Shown: positions 26,999 to 35,476 of the stretch, piece after piece | How the letters are laid out: each line of letters begins with the position of its first letter | Numbering within the stretch: the stretch's first letter is position 1 | Translations under genes and position numbers: made by a program | Notes under the pieces: model-generated | What the model was told of the DNA's origin: nothing | Database searches by the model: none | Seen by the model: the letters and a program-made list of their open reading frames with translations, nothing else | Assembly (NCBI GenBank): GCA_965277855.1 | Contig: OZ255847.1 | Coordinates: 6,448,001-6,512,000, forward strand | Direction: 5' to 3' | Source: Bog-105 sp965277855 | Lineage (GTDB): Bacteria; Acidobacteriota; Terriglobia; Bryobacterales; Bryobacteraceae | Length of the DNA stretch: 64,000 nt

Positions 26999-29900
26999 AT
27001 GAGGGACTTGGGATTCATGCTGCGTGCGCAGGCCTTCCCAAAGGTTCAACGTTGGCTCGTAGCGGCCATCGCGATAAGTTGTTTCGCGGTCGCGACCACC
27101 CAACTCGGGCAGGCGCAAACTTTGAGCAGCATTGATGGCACGGTGACAGATTCGAGCGGCGCGATAGTCGCCAACGCAAAAGTAACTGTTACGAATGACG
27201 CCACGCACGTGTCGAAAACGGCCGAAACCGGGTCGGCCGGAACGTACACGGTCACAGATTTGATTCCGGGCACCTATACGGTTAATGTCGATTTGGCTGG
27301 CTTCCAGTCCTCCCTGCACAAGGGCGTCGGCGTGGATGTCGGAAGATCCTCCACGGTAAATGCTGTGATGCAGCCTGGCAATACCGAGCAGACCGTCACG
27401 GTTTCCGAAAGCTCCATTGCGCTCGACACGACTACGCCGAGCTTGAATACGACCATTGAGAATAAAGTTGTGCAAGAATTGCCGAATCAGGTCAGCGGCG
27501 GCCGCGGACGTCAGATCGACAACTTTATTTTCCTCGCGCCGGGAGTCACCGGCAGCACCTTCAGCCATCGCCTGAATGGCGGTGTCGACTTCCAGAACGA
27601 AGTTGTATTTAACGGTATTCCCATGGCGCAGTCTGAGACGCAGGGATATCAAACCATCTGGAATCCGCCGTTTGAGCTGGTGAACAGCTTCAACGTTCTG
27701 ACATCGTCTTTCTCTGCGCAGTATGGGCTGGCTCAAGGCGTTGTGACCTACCAAACCGCTTCCGGCACAAACCAACTCCACGGAGACGCCTTCGAAATCA
27801 TCCGTAACAACTTCTTCGACGCTAAGGGCGCTTATAACCCGAGCGTGCCCATCGATAAGGAAAACAACTATGGGTTTACAATAGCCGGTCCGATCATCAT
27901 TCCCAAGCTTTACAACGGCAAGAACCGCACCTTTTTCCACCTCAGCATGGAATGGTACCGCCAGAATCTCACGCAGACAGGTTTCTACTCGCTGCCAACC
28001 GCAGCGGAGAAAGGCGGCGATTTCAGCGCCCTCGCGGACTCCTCAGGCAACCAGATTCCTATTTATAATCCGGCTCCGGGGCAGCCGGGCAGTTGCAATG
28101 CCGGCGGCAATACTCCGGGAACACAGTTTCGGGGCAATATCATTCCGACGACCTGCTTCAGTCCAACCTCCTTCAGCCTGCTGCGATATCTGCCTGATCC
28201 CACCTTGCCGGGCTTCAACAACAACCATGCGAACTCGGTGGGCGTTCTGCCAACGCGTCAGAATCCCTGGGGATTCAACATCGACCACAACATCACCGAC
28301 AAGCAGTCGGCCCACTTTGCGATGTGGCGGGACAAACAGACCTCTTACGGAGGCGCCGGCAATGGCTCGCTGGAGCTGCCGAACGGCAATCCCCTGGCTT
28401 TCTACACGTACTTCCCGGATCTTGGCACGGTTTTCATTGCAAATTATTCGTACACCATCAACCCGCACCTCGTGATGACGGCGGGCGCCAGTTGGCTGGG
28501 TGAATTGAATTTTCAGATTCCTAGTCGCACGGGCACCCAACCTTCTATAGCGCCAGCGCCAGGAGCTCCGATTGTCTCGGCAGTTACTTTTGGTGGGCCT
28601 CTTTCTCCTGGAAACTTCGGTTCCGCGAATACCGATTCCATAAACCGGAAACTCGGGATCGTGGCCGAGAACAACTTTCTATGGGTTAGTGGCAAGAACA
28701 CGTTCAACATCGGCTGGGAGTTCCGCCGGACCTATCAGGACGACAATGAGTGCCAGCAATGCGCTGGCACTTTCAACTTCAGCAATAACCAGACGGCGAA
28801 TGCGGCGAATCTGAGCACTACCGGAAACGCCTTTGCCAGTTTCTTATTGGGGACAACAGACGCTGCCAACCGGACGGGATCGCAGGAACTGCGGCTCAGC
28901 AACACCGACGTGTCGAGCTACATACAGGATGACATCAAGTGGAGTCCGCGGCTAACCTTCAATATCGGAGTGCGCTGGGACGTAATGGTGCCGTTCACAG
29001 AAAAGAATAATAATATCGTCTACTTCGATTCTAAAATCCCGAATCCCGGAGCGGGCGGTATCCTAGGCGCTGCGACTAAATTCGGCTACGGCATCGGGAA
29101 TGCCTCCACCGATCGTGCTTTCATCCATTGGAACCATTTCAGCCCCAGAACCGGTTTCTCTTACCAGCTCAACAATAAAACCGTGCTGCAAGGCGGATTT
29201 TCGATCAACTATCTCAACGGGGGCGCCTACGAATACGGCATCAGTAAAGTGGCCGTAAATTATGGCAATCTCCTCCTTGGATCGTTCAAGCGAAACTCGA
29301 CTGGATCGACCAATGCGGGTTTTGGCTCCTGGGACACTAACGTAGCCCCTACACCGGCGGCCACACCGTTTAGTCCGAGCCTTGGCATTGCAACCACCAT
29401 AAATGCTTTCGACCCAATTAACGACGGTGTCGCTCCGTACGATGCGGTCTGGAACATCGGCATTCAGCGGGAGCTTCCAGACAACCTGTTCTTCACCGCT
29501 AACTACACCGGAAACCGCGGCAATCGCCTCCCGTCACAGTTGAACCCTATTAATCAGATCAGCCCGACATATCTGGCGAATTACGGCAGCAACCTTGGAC
29601 AGCCCTATAACACCGTAGGCCGCCAGCTAGGTATCGCTCTGCCCTATCCAACATTCCTGAACGACTTTCCTACGGCTACCGTGCTGCAGGCGTTGCGTCC
29701 CTATCCGCAATACGGCGATATCTTCAATAATTTCGATCTAAATGGCTCGTCGCTGTATAATGCGCTGCAAGTCCAACTGCAGAAGCGCTACAGTAGCGGC
29801 CTTAGCTTTCTGGTTTCTTACAATCTGTCCAAGATGATGTCGAATACCAGTTCAGGGTTTACGTCGTTCGCGGCGCGGTCGCTGAACAAAAATAATCAGG

Positions 29901-30505
29901 CCTCGGAATGGTCGATTGACAATAACGACCAGACCCACACCATTACGATTGCTGCAACCTATGAGTTGCCTTTCGGCAAAGGCCGTACCTTCATGAACAA
30001 AGGCGGTATAGCCAACGCGGTGCTCGGCGGCTGGCAGATCAGCCCGCTTTTGAGTTATGCCACGGGAACCCCGTTGCAAGTCACTGTTGCCGGCGATCCT
30101 CTGGGAAACGGAACTTCGAACCGTCCCAATCTGGTCTCTGGTGTCCAACAGCAGTTCTCTTATAACAATGTGTACAAAGGTCTTCCCGTGTTGAACGCTG
30201 CGGCCTTCAGCGATCCGGGTCCATGGGCTATTGGCAACGAGAAACGTTACATTCCTGGGATACGGAATCAATTTCAATCCAATGAGAATCTGGCTCTCGC
30301 CAAGTACTTCCCGATTGGTGAGCACGTCAAAATCAAACTGGAGATGGAATACTTCAACATTTTGAACCGCGTGCTGCTGGCAGGCAGCGGAGGCAATGGT
30401 TGTAGCTTGGTGACTAACCTGAACGACGCCAACTTCGGCAAATCGATCAACTGTCAAAACAACAATCCGCGTCAGGGCCAGGCGCACCTCGGCATCAACT
30501 TCTAA
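26999..30505 (+). CDS. TonB-dependent receptor, Oar-like, with carboxypeptidase-regulatory domain
   Basis: 1168 aa from the ATG at 26999, preceded by AAGGGGA at 8 bases; the open frame to 26891 is not part of the protein. The signal peptide is WLVAAIAISCFAVATTQLG to QAQ. The N-terminal CarboxypepD_reg domain (IDGTVTDSSGAIVANAKVTV to GTYTVNVDLAGFQ) is followed by a plug-like region (VVQELPNQVSGGRGRQIDNF, FNVLTSSFSAQYGLAQGVVT, HGDAFEIIRNNFFDAKG) and a long barrel (YIQDDIKWSPRLTFNIGVRW, FSPRTGFSYQLNNKTVLQGG, LPFGKGRTFMNKGGIANAVL). Unlike the receptor at 3985 it has no Gly-rich linker. The imported substrate is unknown. The divergent multiheme gene may share its control region. Confidence 0.92.
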   Translation: MRDLGFMLRAQAFPKVQRWLVAAIAISCFAVATTQLGQAQTLSSIDGTVTDSSGAIVANAKVTVTNDATHVSKTAETGSAGTYTVTDLIPGTYTVNVDLAGFQSSLHKGVGVDVGRSSTVNAVMQPGNTEQTVTVSESSIALDTTTPSLNTTIENKVVQELPNQVSGGRGRQIDNFIFLAPGVTGSTFSHRLNGGVDFQNEVVFNGIPMAQSETQGYQTIWNPPFELVNSFNVLTSSFSAQYGLAQGVVTYQTASGTNQLHGDAFEIIRNNFFDAKGAYNPSVPIDKENNYGFTIAGPIIIPKLYNGKNRTFFHLSMEWYRQNLTQTGFYSLPTAAEKGGDFSALADSSGNQIPIYNPAPGQPGSCNAGGNTPGTQFRGNIIPTTCFSPTSFSLLRYLPDPTLPGFNNNHANSVGVLPTRQNPWGFNIDHNITDKQSAHFAMWRDKQTSYGGAGNGSLELPNGNPLAFYTYFPDLGTVFIANYSYTINPHLVMTAGASWLGELNFQIPSRTGTQPSIAPAPGAPIVSAVTFGGPLSPGNFGSANTDSINRKLGIVAENNFLWVSGKNTFNIGWEFRRTYQDDNECQQCAGTFNFSNNQTANAANLSTTGNAFASFLLGTTDAANRTGSQELRLSNTDVSSYIQDDIKWSPRLTFNIGVRWDVMVPFTEKNNNIVYFDSKIPNPGAGGILGAATKFGYGIGNASTDRAFIHWNHFSPRTGFSYQLNNKTVLQGGFSINYLNGGAYEYGISKVAVNYGNLLLGSFKRNSTGSTNAGFGSWDTNVAPTPAATPFSPSLGIATTINAFDPINDGVAPYDAVWNIGIQRELPDNLFFTANYTGNRGNRLPSQLNPINQISPTYLANYGSNLGQPYNTVGRQLGIALPYPTFLNDFPTATVLQALRPYPQYGDIFNNFDLNGSSLYNALQVQLQKRYSSGLSFLVSYNLSKMMSNTSSGFTSFAARSLNKNNQASEWSIDNNDQTHTITIAATYELPFGKGRTFMNKGGIANAVLGGWQISPLLSYATGTPLQVTVAGDPLGNGTSNRPNLVSGVQQQFSYNNVYKGLPVLNAAAFSDPGPWAIGNEKRYIPGIRNQFQSNENLALAKYFPIGEHVKIKLEMEYFNILNRVLLAGSGGNGCSLVTNLNDANFGKSINCQNNNPRQGQAHLGINF

Positions 30506-30518
30506 GCCCACAGCACAT

Positions 30519-30556
30519 GCCAGTCGCTTCCTAGAGATAATTAGGAAGCGACTGGC
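30519..30556. terminator. Perfect 15-bp hairpin between receptor and Uma2-like gene
   Basis: GCCAGTCGCTTCCTA (30519-30533) and its exact complement (30542-30556) enclose an 8-base loop (GAGATAAT). It begins 14 bases after the receptor stop and ends 5 bases before the next ATG. It is not followed by a T-run, so a simple intrinsic terminator is doubtful. It covers the place where a ribosome site would be and could control translation of the Uma2-like gene. Confidence 0.6.
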
Positions 30557-30561
30557 AATTC

Positions 30562-31131
30562 ATGGCGACCTCAGTAGCAGTACCGCCCATCACCGTCGAA
30601 CAATTCCTGCGCTTCGAGTCTCCGCGGGGCTTCCGCTGCGAACTCATCAACGGAGACATCATCTTGTCCCCTGACCCTAAAGCGCCTCACTACGACATCT
30701 GCGAGCGCTTGCATAACTTCCTAGCGCAGGTCTGCCCGGAGCCGCGCTTCAAAACTGTGCAACGCATCAATCTACGGTTGAGAATCGCCGATCAAATGCC
30801 CAGCCCCGATGTGGCGGTGTTTGACTATCAAGCCTGGGTCGACGCGCAAGCGAGCGGCTATCCCGAGACCACCCCATTCCTTGTCGCGGAAGTGATCTCG
30901 CCTTCGAACCGGAAAAGGTCGACGGCCGCGAAAGTCGAACGCTATATCGAAAGCGGTGTTCCTGCCGTCTGGGTCATCTATCCGAAACGGAAAGTGTTAG
31001 AGGTTCACAGCAAGAACGGGGTCACTTTCTATGCCGCATCCGACATGCTTTCGATGCCTGCTGAACTTCCGCCAGCCTCTTTCGCCGTCCGACAAATCTT
31101 TGCCTTTGCTGAAAAAATCAGTCGAGTTTGA
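30562..31131 (+). CDS. Uma2-family (DUF820) putative nuclease
   Basis: 189 aa, close to the usual length. The restriction-endonuclease-like core is visible: RCELINGDIILSPDPKAPHY, PSPDVAVF with the catalytic Asp, PFLVAEVISPSNRKRSTAAK with Glu and a following Lys, then YIESGVPAVWVIYPKRKVLE. Members are common in cyanobacteria, Planctomycetes and Acidobacteria, often in many copies; cellular function is not established, though a PD-(D/E)XK fold is accepted. There is no ribosome site before the ATG because a hairpin occupies the position (30519-30556). Confidence 0.9.
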   Translation: MATSVAVPPITVEQFLRFESPRGFRCELINGDIILSPDPKAPHYDICERLHNFLAQVCPEPRFKTVQRINLRLRIADQMPSPDVAVFDYQAWVDAQASGYPETTPFLVAEVISPSNRKRSTAAKVERYIESGVPAVWVIYPKRKVLEVHSKNGVTFYAASDMLSMPAELPPASFAVRQIFAFAEKISRV

Positions 31132-31184
31132 TCTGCTCAAATGTTAATAACCGGGTCCAAGTTGCGGAAGAAAGCGTATGCGGT

Positions 31185-31209
31185 CCGCTCCCTTGCGGTC
31201 ACGGCTCTG
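31185..31209 (+). repeat. Intergenic repeat box 2
   Basis: This 25-base block starts CCGCTCCCTTGCGG and ends CGGCTCTG. It differs from 18168-18192 at two positions. It lies 54 bases after the Uma2 stop. The flanks of the two copies are not otherwise alike. Confidence 0.6.
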
Positions 31210-31259
31210 CCGATGTACTGACGGGTATAGGCAGTTACGCGGATTTGTGCAAGTAGATG

Positions 31260-31394
31260 CTAGTGGGGTATCGCAACCATTTCGATTGATACTGAGGTAA
31301 AGAACTCCAATCGCTGCGCTCATGGCTCCGAAGAATACGCTGCTTCAGAGCCGCGAGCGGAGCGACCGGAGTTTGCATCGCGACACTCCACTAG
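31260..31394. repeat. Inverted pair of repeat boxes flanking a 97-base segment
   Basis: Box 1 reads CTAGTGGGGTATCGCAACC at 31260-31278. Its inverted partner at 31376-31394 reads CTAGTGGAGTGTCGCGATG on the minus strand, followed there by a box 2 at 31370-31346. The minus-strand copy starts inside the stop codon of the CRTAC1 gene (TAG at 31391-31393). The arrangement of box 1 then box 2 just after a stop codon is the same as at 18130-18192. A hairpin between the two box 1 copies is possible. Confidence 0.6.
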
Positions 31395-33055
31395 TCCAAC
31401 TCACGAATCGTTAGATAGCGGTCGACTGCCACTTCATTCAACACCTGCTTCACTCCATCCGGCCAGCGTATCGCCAGGCGGTCCACCTTGCGGCAGGGGC
31501 CTAAGCCGAAATGTAAGCGCGGATCGTTTCTCGACAGATAACTGCCGCCGTTGCGCACCGCACTCCACTGCGTTTGGCCGCAAGCTTCCACCGATACCGT
31601 CGCGCCAATTGCCTCCCGATTCCCCTTCTTGCCTTGCAGTTGAATCCCCAGCCAAGCATTCGTGTTGACGGTTTCATTCCTCAGCAGTACCGGAGTCCCG
31701 CTGATGGGCAGCACTAGCAGATCCACTCTGCCGTCGTTATCGAAATCACCCGCACAGCCGCCCCGATAAGAATGCTGCGGTTTCACAGGATATGAGAAGG
31801 CAATCGTACTTTTCGCTCCGGCGCTGCGGAAAATGGTGACCGGCTCGAGGTAGTCTGGATCGGTCGGATACACATGCCCGTTCGCCGTCCAGAAATCGTT
31901 CAACCCGCGATTCTCGAAATCACTTAATCCGCAAGCCCAGCCGAGATACTTCTCTGTTATGGTTGCCAGTCCGGTGGCCCCGGCCAGCTCTTCATAGACG
32001 CCTGTTTTGCCTTGCCGGAATAATGGGAAGTAGTCTTTGTTAAACGTTGTCGTCAGCACGTCCAGTTGACCGCGATTCTGACCATACTCTCCTACTGCCA
32101 CGCCCATGTTCGATTGGGTCCGCCCATCCGCATTGAACGCAACGCCACGATCCAGGGCCTGCTCTTTAAACGTCCCGTCGCCTTGATTTAGAAAGAGTGA
32201 GTTCGGATCCGAATCGTTCGCCACAAAAATATCCAGCTTGCCGTCCGCATTAAAATCGCCCGCTATCGCCGTAAATCCGTGCGCGGGTGGCGCGCCGGCG
32301 ATACCCGACTTTTGTGAGACGTCGGTAAACGTTCCATCTCCGTTGTTGTGATAGAGCACGCTCCGCTCGCCCTTCATTCCAATCGGCCCACAAAAAACAT
32401 GTTGTCCGAAGTAATCGCAAACCGGCGCGGGCTCATTCCACTGCCTCGCGCGGAGGTCGATATATCCCGTGATGAAAAGATCGAGTTTGCCATCTCCATC
32501 GAAATCGCCGAATGCGCTCCCGGTGTGCCACGCCGTGCGGTCCGATAACCCCGCCGCGCGGCTTACTTCGCTGAAGGTGCCATTGCCATTGTTCTTGAAG
32601 AGCAAATCTCGCCCGATGGCCGTCACCAAGATGTCTGTGTATCCGTCTCCGTTGTAGTCGGCCGCATTCGCCCCCGTTCCCCAGTACGGATTCACCAGCC
32701 CCGCCCGCGCCGTTACATCCTCGAAGCGCCCGTTGCCGAGATTGTGATAGAGGTACACTCCGCCCGCTACCGGATTCGCTTTCTCGCCTGCCAGCACGCT
32801 CCGCAGCTGATCCATCGTCCCGCCATTCACAATCAGCAAATCGAGCAAGCCGTCATTGTCGTAATCGAGCCACGCCGCTCCGCTGCCATTCGCTTCCGGG
32901 ATCCAGCGTTTTTCCGCACTCCCGCAGCGCATCACGGCCCGAATCCCGGCGGCGGCCGCCACATCGGTAAACTGCAGCCGCCCGCTATCCGGGGTCCCTA
33001 TCGCCCACAGCGCCGCCCCCAAGGCCAGTACAATCGCCACTAGATTGCTCGTCAA
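31391..33055 (-). CDS. CRTAC1-like FG-GAP/VCBS protein with ASPIC/UnbV domain
   Basis: 554 aa exported protein (signal MTSNLVAIVLALGAALWAIG). It opens with FTDVAAAAGI and contains repeated FG-GAP calcium-binding loops: WLDYDNDGLLDLLIVNGG, AADYNGDGYTDILV, FGDFDGDGKLDLFITGY, AGDFNADGKLDIFVANDSDP and CAGDFDNDGRVDLLVLP. These fold as a beta-propeller. The C-terminus is the ASPIC/UnbV domain (RNGGSYLSRNDPRLHFGLGP, VDRLAIRWPDGVKQVL). The family is abundant in Acidobacteria and Planctomycetes; its role is unknown. It is a single gene, followed at its stop codon by repeat boxes. Confidence 0.92.
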   Translation of the reverse strand: MTSNLVAIVLALGAALWAIGTPDSGRLQFTDVAAAAGIRAVMRCGSAEKRWIPEANGSGAAWLDYDNDGLLDLLIVNGGTMDQLRSVLAGEKANPVAGGVYLYHNLGNGRFEDVTARAGLVNPYWGTGANAADYNGDGYTDILVTAIGRDLLFKNNGNGTFSEVSRAAGLSDRTAWHTGSAFGDFDGDGKLDLFITGYIDLRARQWNEPAPVCDYFGQHVFCGPIGMKGERSVLYHNNGDGTFTDVSQKSGIAGAPPAHGFTAIAGDFNADGKLDIFVANDSDPNSLFLNQGDGTFKEQALDRGVAFNADGRTQSNMGVAVGEYGQNRGQLDVLTTTFNKDYFPLFRQGKTGVYEELAGATGLATITEKYLGWACGLSDFENRGLNDFWTANGHVYPTDPDYLEPVTIFRSAGAKSTIAFSYPVKPQHSYRGGCAGDFDNDGRVDLLVLPISGTPVLLRNETVNTNAWLGIQLQGKKGNREAIGATVSVEACGQTQWSAVRNGGSYLSRNDPRLHFGLGPCRKVDRLAIRWPDGVKQVLNEVAVDRYLTIRELD

Positions 33056-33122
33056 AGGTATCTAGTGTATCGCTGCTCGTTTTCAAAGCAAGTTAACAGG
33101 CAGGCAAATTGACTATTTTGTC

Positions 33123-33128
33123 TATAAT
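33123..33128 (+). promoter_or_regulatory. Probable -10 element of the toxin-antitoxin operon
   Basis: A consensus TATAAT lies 18 bases before the antitoxin ATG. TTGACT at 33109-33114 is only 8 bases away and TTAACA at 33093-33098 is 24 away, so neither is a proper -35. The short dyad GAC-TATTTT-GTC at 33111-33122 abuts the -10 and may be an operator for autoregulation. Confidence 0.4.
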
Positions 33129-33146
33129 GGATGTTGTAAGTATCCC

Positions 33147-33398
33147 ATGCAAACTGTGTCCGCTACCGATGCCAAACAACGCCTCGCGGCGCTGATCGAT
33201 ACCGCCCAACGTGAGCCGGTTCTTATCCGCCGACAAAACCGCGATGTCGCTGTGCTGCTGTCTGTTCAGGATTACGACCGACTGCGTGCGGTCAATGCCG
33301 CTGAATTCCAACGATTCTGTGACCGTGTCGCCGAAACTGCCGCTGAGCGTGGCATGACTGAGGAGACGCTCGCCGAAATTCTTGCTGAGGATGCCTAG
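33147..33398 (+). CDS. Phd/YefM-type antitoxin
   Basis: 83 aa. The N-terminal half is the Phd/YefM DNA-binding fold: MQTVSATDAKQRLAALIDTA, PVLIRRQNRDVAVLLSVQDY, DRLRA. The C-terminal half is an acidic helix (FCDRVAETAAERGMTEETLA, EILAEDA) that would wrap and block the toxin. It overlaps the PIN gene by eight bases (33391-33398), the usual tight coupling of such modules, and probably represses its own promoter together with the toxin. Confidence 0.88.
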   Translation: MQTVSATDAKQRLAALIDTAQREPVLIRRQNRDVAVLLSVQDYDRLRAVNAAEFQRFCDRVAETAAERGMTEETLAEILAEDA

Positions 33399-33804
33399 CC
33401 AGAGGGTGGTTGTAGATAACAACGTTATTGTCAGCCGTCTTCTGCTGCCCGCATCAATCCCGGGCCAGGTCATGCGGAAGGCAATAGCCACAGGACAACT
33501 TCTCCTTTCGGACGCGCTCCTGCACGAACTGGCAGGGGTTCTCGCTTGCGCTAAATTTGACCCGTATGTCACCATTGCAGACCGGCAGGAGTTCTTGAGG
33601 CTGCTCAATCGGGTTGCCGAGCGCGTCCCTATCGTCTACACCGTTCATGCCTGCCGCGATTCGAAAGACAACATGGTACTGGAAGCAGCCGTCAATGGCC
33701 AGGCCGGCATCATCGTCACCGGCGATAAACACCTGCTCGCGCTTGGCCTATTCCAGTCGATTCCGATTGTCACGCCCGCCAGTTATCTGGAAAGCGTTTC
33801 TTAG
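33391..33804 (+). CDS. PIN-domain toxin
   Basis: 137 aa from the ATG at 33391; a TTG at 33382 would add three residues. PIN ribonuclease of the PIN_3 toxin group. The first metal-binding Asp is in VVVDNNVIVSRLL, followed by LLLSDALLHELAGVLA with the acidic Glu, CRDSKDNMVLEAAVNGQAG with two aspartates, and IIVTGDKHLLAL with the fourth. All four acidic positions are present, so it should be active as an RNase when freed from the antitoxin. Confidence 0.9.
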   Translation: MPSQRVVVDNNVIVSRLLLPASIPGQVMRKAIATGQLLLSDALLHELAGVLACAKFDPYVTIADRQEFLRLLNRVAERVPIVYTVHACRDSKDNMVLEAAVNGQAGIIVTGDKHLLALGLFQSIPIVTPASYLESVS

Positions 33805-33805
33805 G

Positions 33806-34702
33806 TTACTTGCCAGTAGCTACGGCAATGGCATCGAGCTCGGCGATCATTTCGGGGGACAGCTGGAGGGTTGAAGCACTGAGATTCTCACGCAGATGTT
33901 TGACCGACGATGTGCCGGGGATCAGCAGGATGTTGGGCGAGCGCTGGAGAAGCCATGCCAGGGCGACCTGCATTGGCGTGGCCTTCACAGTCGCTGCTGC
34001 GGCATCGAGCGCCGACGATTGTAACGGATTGAATCCGCCCAGCGGGAAAAACGGCACATAGGCGACGCCTTGGCCTGCGAGTTCATTAACGAAACCATCG
34101 TCGTTCCGGTGTGCCAGGTTGTACATATTTTGCACGCACACGATGTGGGTAATTGCCTGAGCCTCCGCGAACTGTTTGGGGCTGACGTTACTCACACCGA
34201 GATGGCGAATCAGTCCCTGCTGCTTGAGCTCGGCCAGCACTGTCAGGGGCTCTGCGATCGATTCCTCGGTCGGGCTATTCATTCCTCCTACGCGAAGATT
34301 GACGACGTCTAAGGTGTCGAGCCCCAGATTGCGGAGATTGTCATGGACGCCATCGGTCAGGTCCTGTCGCGAAAGAGCGTGAGGCCAGGACTTGTCTGCA
34401 GCGCGGCGAGCGCCCAGCTTGGTAACGATGACCAGGCCATCTGGATAGGGATGTAGCGCCTGCTTGATGATCTGATTGGTCACATGCGGACCGTAAAAAT
34501 CACTGGTATCGATGTGATTCACTCCCGTCGTCACCGCCTCTCGGAGAACGGCAATCGCGCCGTCCACATCGCGTGGCGGTCCCCACACCTGCGGACCGGC
34601 CAGTTGCATTGCGCCATAGCCCATGCGATTTACGGTCAGCGAGGCGCCGGGGAAGGTGAAGCTGCCGCCCAATTCCGTCTCATTCGTCGTCGTTCGTTTC
34701 GT
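33806..34702 (-). CDS. ydbC: YdbC-like aldo/keto reductase
   Basis: 298 aa from the ATG at 34702 (AGAGGAG upstream); a further ATG at 34732 is not needed. It is closely similar to E. coli YdbC, a pyridoxal reductase-type AKR: NRMGYGAMQLAGPQVWGPPR, VNHIDTSDFYGPHVTNQIIK with catalytic Asp and Tyr, VIVTKLGARR with Lys, DTLDVVNLRVGG, GVSNVSPKQFAEAQ, QNMYNLAHRNDD, YVPFFPLGGFNPLQSS, and QVALAWLLQRSPNILLIPGT followed by SSVKHLREN. The usual catalytic His position lies in VNLR, as in YdbC itself. NADPH-dependent reduction of a small aldehyde is expected. A TetR gene diverges from it and probably controls it. Confidence 0.93.
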   Translation of the reverse strand, partial: TKRTTTNETELGGSFTFPGASLTVNRMGYGAMQLAGPQVWGPPRDVDGAIAVLREAVTTGVNHIDTSDFYGPHVTNQIIKQALHPYPDGLVIVTKLGARRAADKSWPHALSRQDLTDGVHDNLRNLGLDTLDVVNLRVGGMNSPTEESIAEPLTVLAELKQQGLIRHLGVSNVSPKQFAEAQAITHIVCVQNMYNLAHRNDDGFVNELAGQGVAYVPFFPLGGFNPLQSSALDAAAATVKATPMQVALAWLLQRSPNILLIPGTSSVKHLRENLSASTLQLSPEMIAELDAIAVATGK

Positions 34703-34792
34703 CATTCTGTTTCTCCTCTGTTGCGTTGGCACTTACAAAAATTGTGCTTACCTATATTTAGATGAGAGAAGCTTCAGGTTAGGAGTTCGCAT

Positions 34793-35476
34793 TTGCCGCA
34801 GCCCGCGCAAGCCCTTTTAGAGCCCCGCAAATCGCCAGTTCAGGCACGTTCGGCGGCCAGCGTGGACGCGATGCTCGAAGCCACTATTCAGGTTTTACTC
34901 GCCGTCGGGAAGGAGCGTTTGACCACCACCAGAGTGGCGATACGAGCCGGTGTGTCGGTCGGCACCCTATATCAGTACTTCCGGAATAAGAGCTCGTTAT
35001 TACAGGCTGTTTTGCGACGCCACCTCGCTGCAGTTACCGACGCCGTCGAACTCGTCTGTCGGGAACAGCGGGGTCAAACGCTGCGGAAAATGGCCGCCGC
35101 TCTGGTCAGCGCATTCCTCGCTGCCAAAATGAGGGACGGGAAGACCAGTGTCGCACTATACTCGGTGAGCTCCGATGTCGACGGAGCGAAGATCATGCAG
35201 CAGATGAGTGTTCGGTCTAATAGGGCGATTGTTGAGATGCTGGCATCTGCCTGCGAAGCGCTCACCACCGATCCAGAACTGATTGCTTCCATGCTGCAGG
35301 GTGCGATGGCCGGGGTGAGCCGGAGATTGCTGGAATCGGATGATCCCGAGAAGCACTTCGACACTGTGCGGCAGGAACTTATCTTCTTTGCGTGCGCCTA
35401 CCTGGATGCTTGTTCTACGCGTCTTCCTATGAAGGAGGCAGGCACTTTGAACGGTAGGGCAGCCGGCTCGATCTAG
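34793..35476 (+). CDS. TetR-family transcriptional regulator
   Basis: 227 aa from the TTG at 34793, supported by AGGAG 7 bases upstream. The N-terminal helix-turn-helix is clear: MLEATIQVLLAVGKERLTTT, RVAIRAGVSVGTLYQYFRNK, SSLLQAVLRRH. The ligand-binding domain is helical and typical in length. It is divergent from the aldo/keto reductase. The intervening DNA has a repeated motif, GCACTTAC (34729-34736) and GTGCTTAC (34744-34751), beside a possible -10 TATATT (34753-34758); these are candidate operator half-sites. Its stop overlaps the stop of the convergent CPBP pseudogene in CTAG. Confidence 0.9.
   Translation: MPQPAQALLEPRKSPVQARSAASVDAMLEATIQVLLAVGKERLTTTRVAIRAGVSVGTLYQYFRNKSSLLQAVLRRHLAAVTDAVELVCREQRGQTLRKMAAALVSAFLAAKMRDGKTSVALYSVSSDVDGAKIMQQMSVRSNRAIVEMLASACEALTTDPELIASMLQGAMAGVSRRLLESDDPEKHFDTVRQELIFFACAYLDACSTRLPMKEAGTLNGRAAGSI

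Noticed and set aside
33109..33128. TTGACT and TATAAT as a full sigma-70 promoter for the toxin-antitoxin pair
   Set aside because: The spacing is only 8 bases; only the -10 element is retained.
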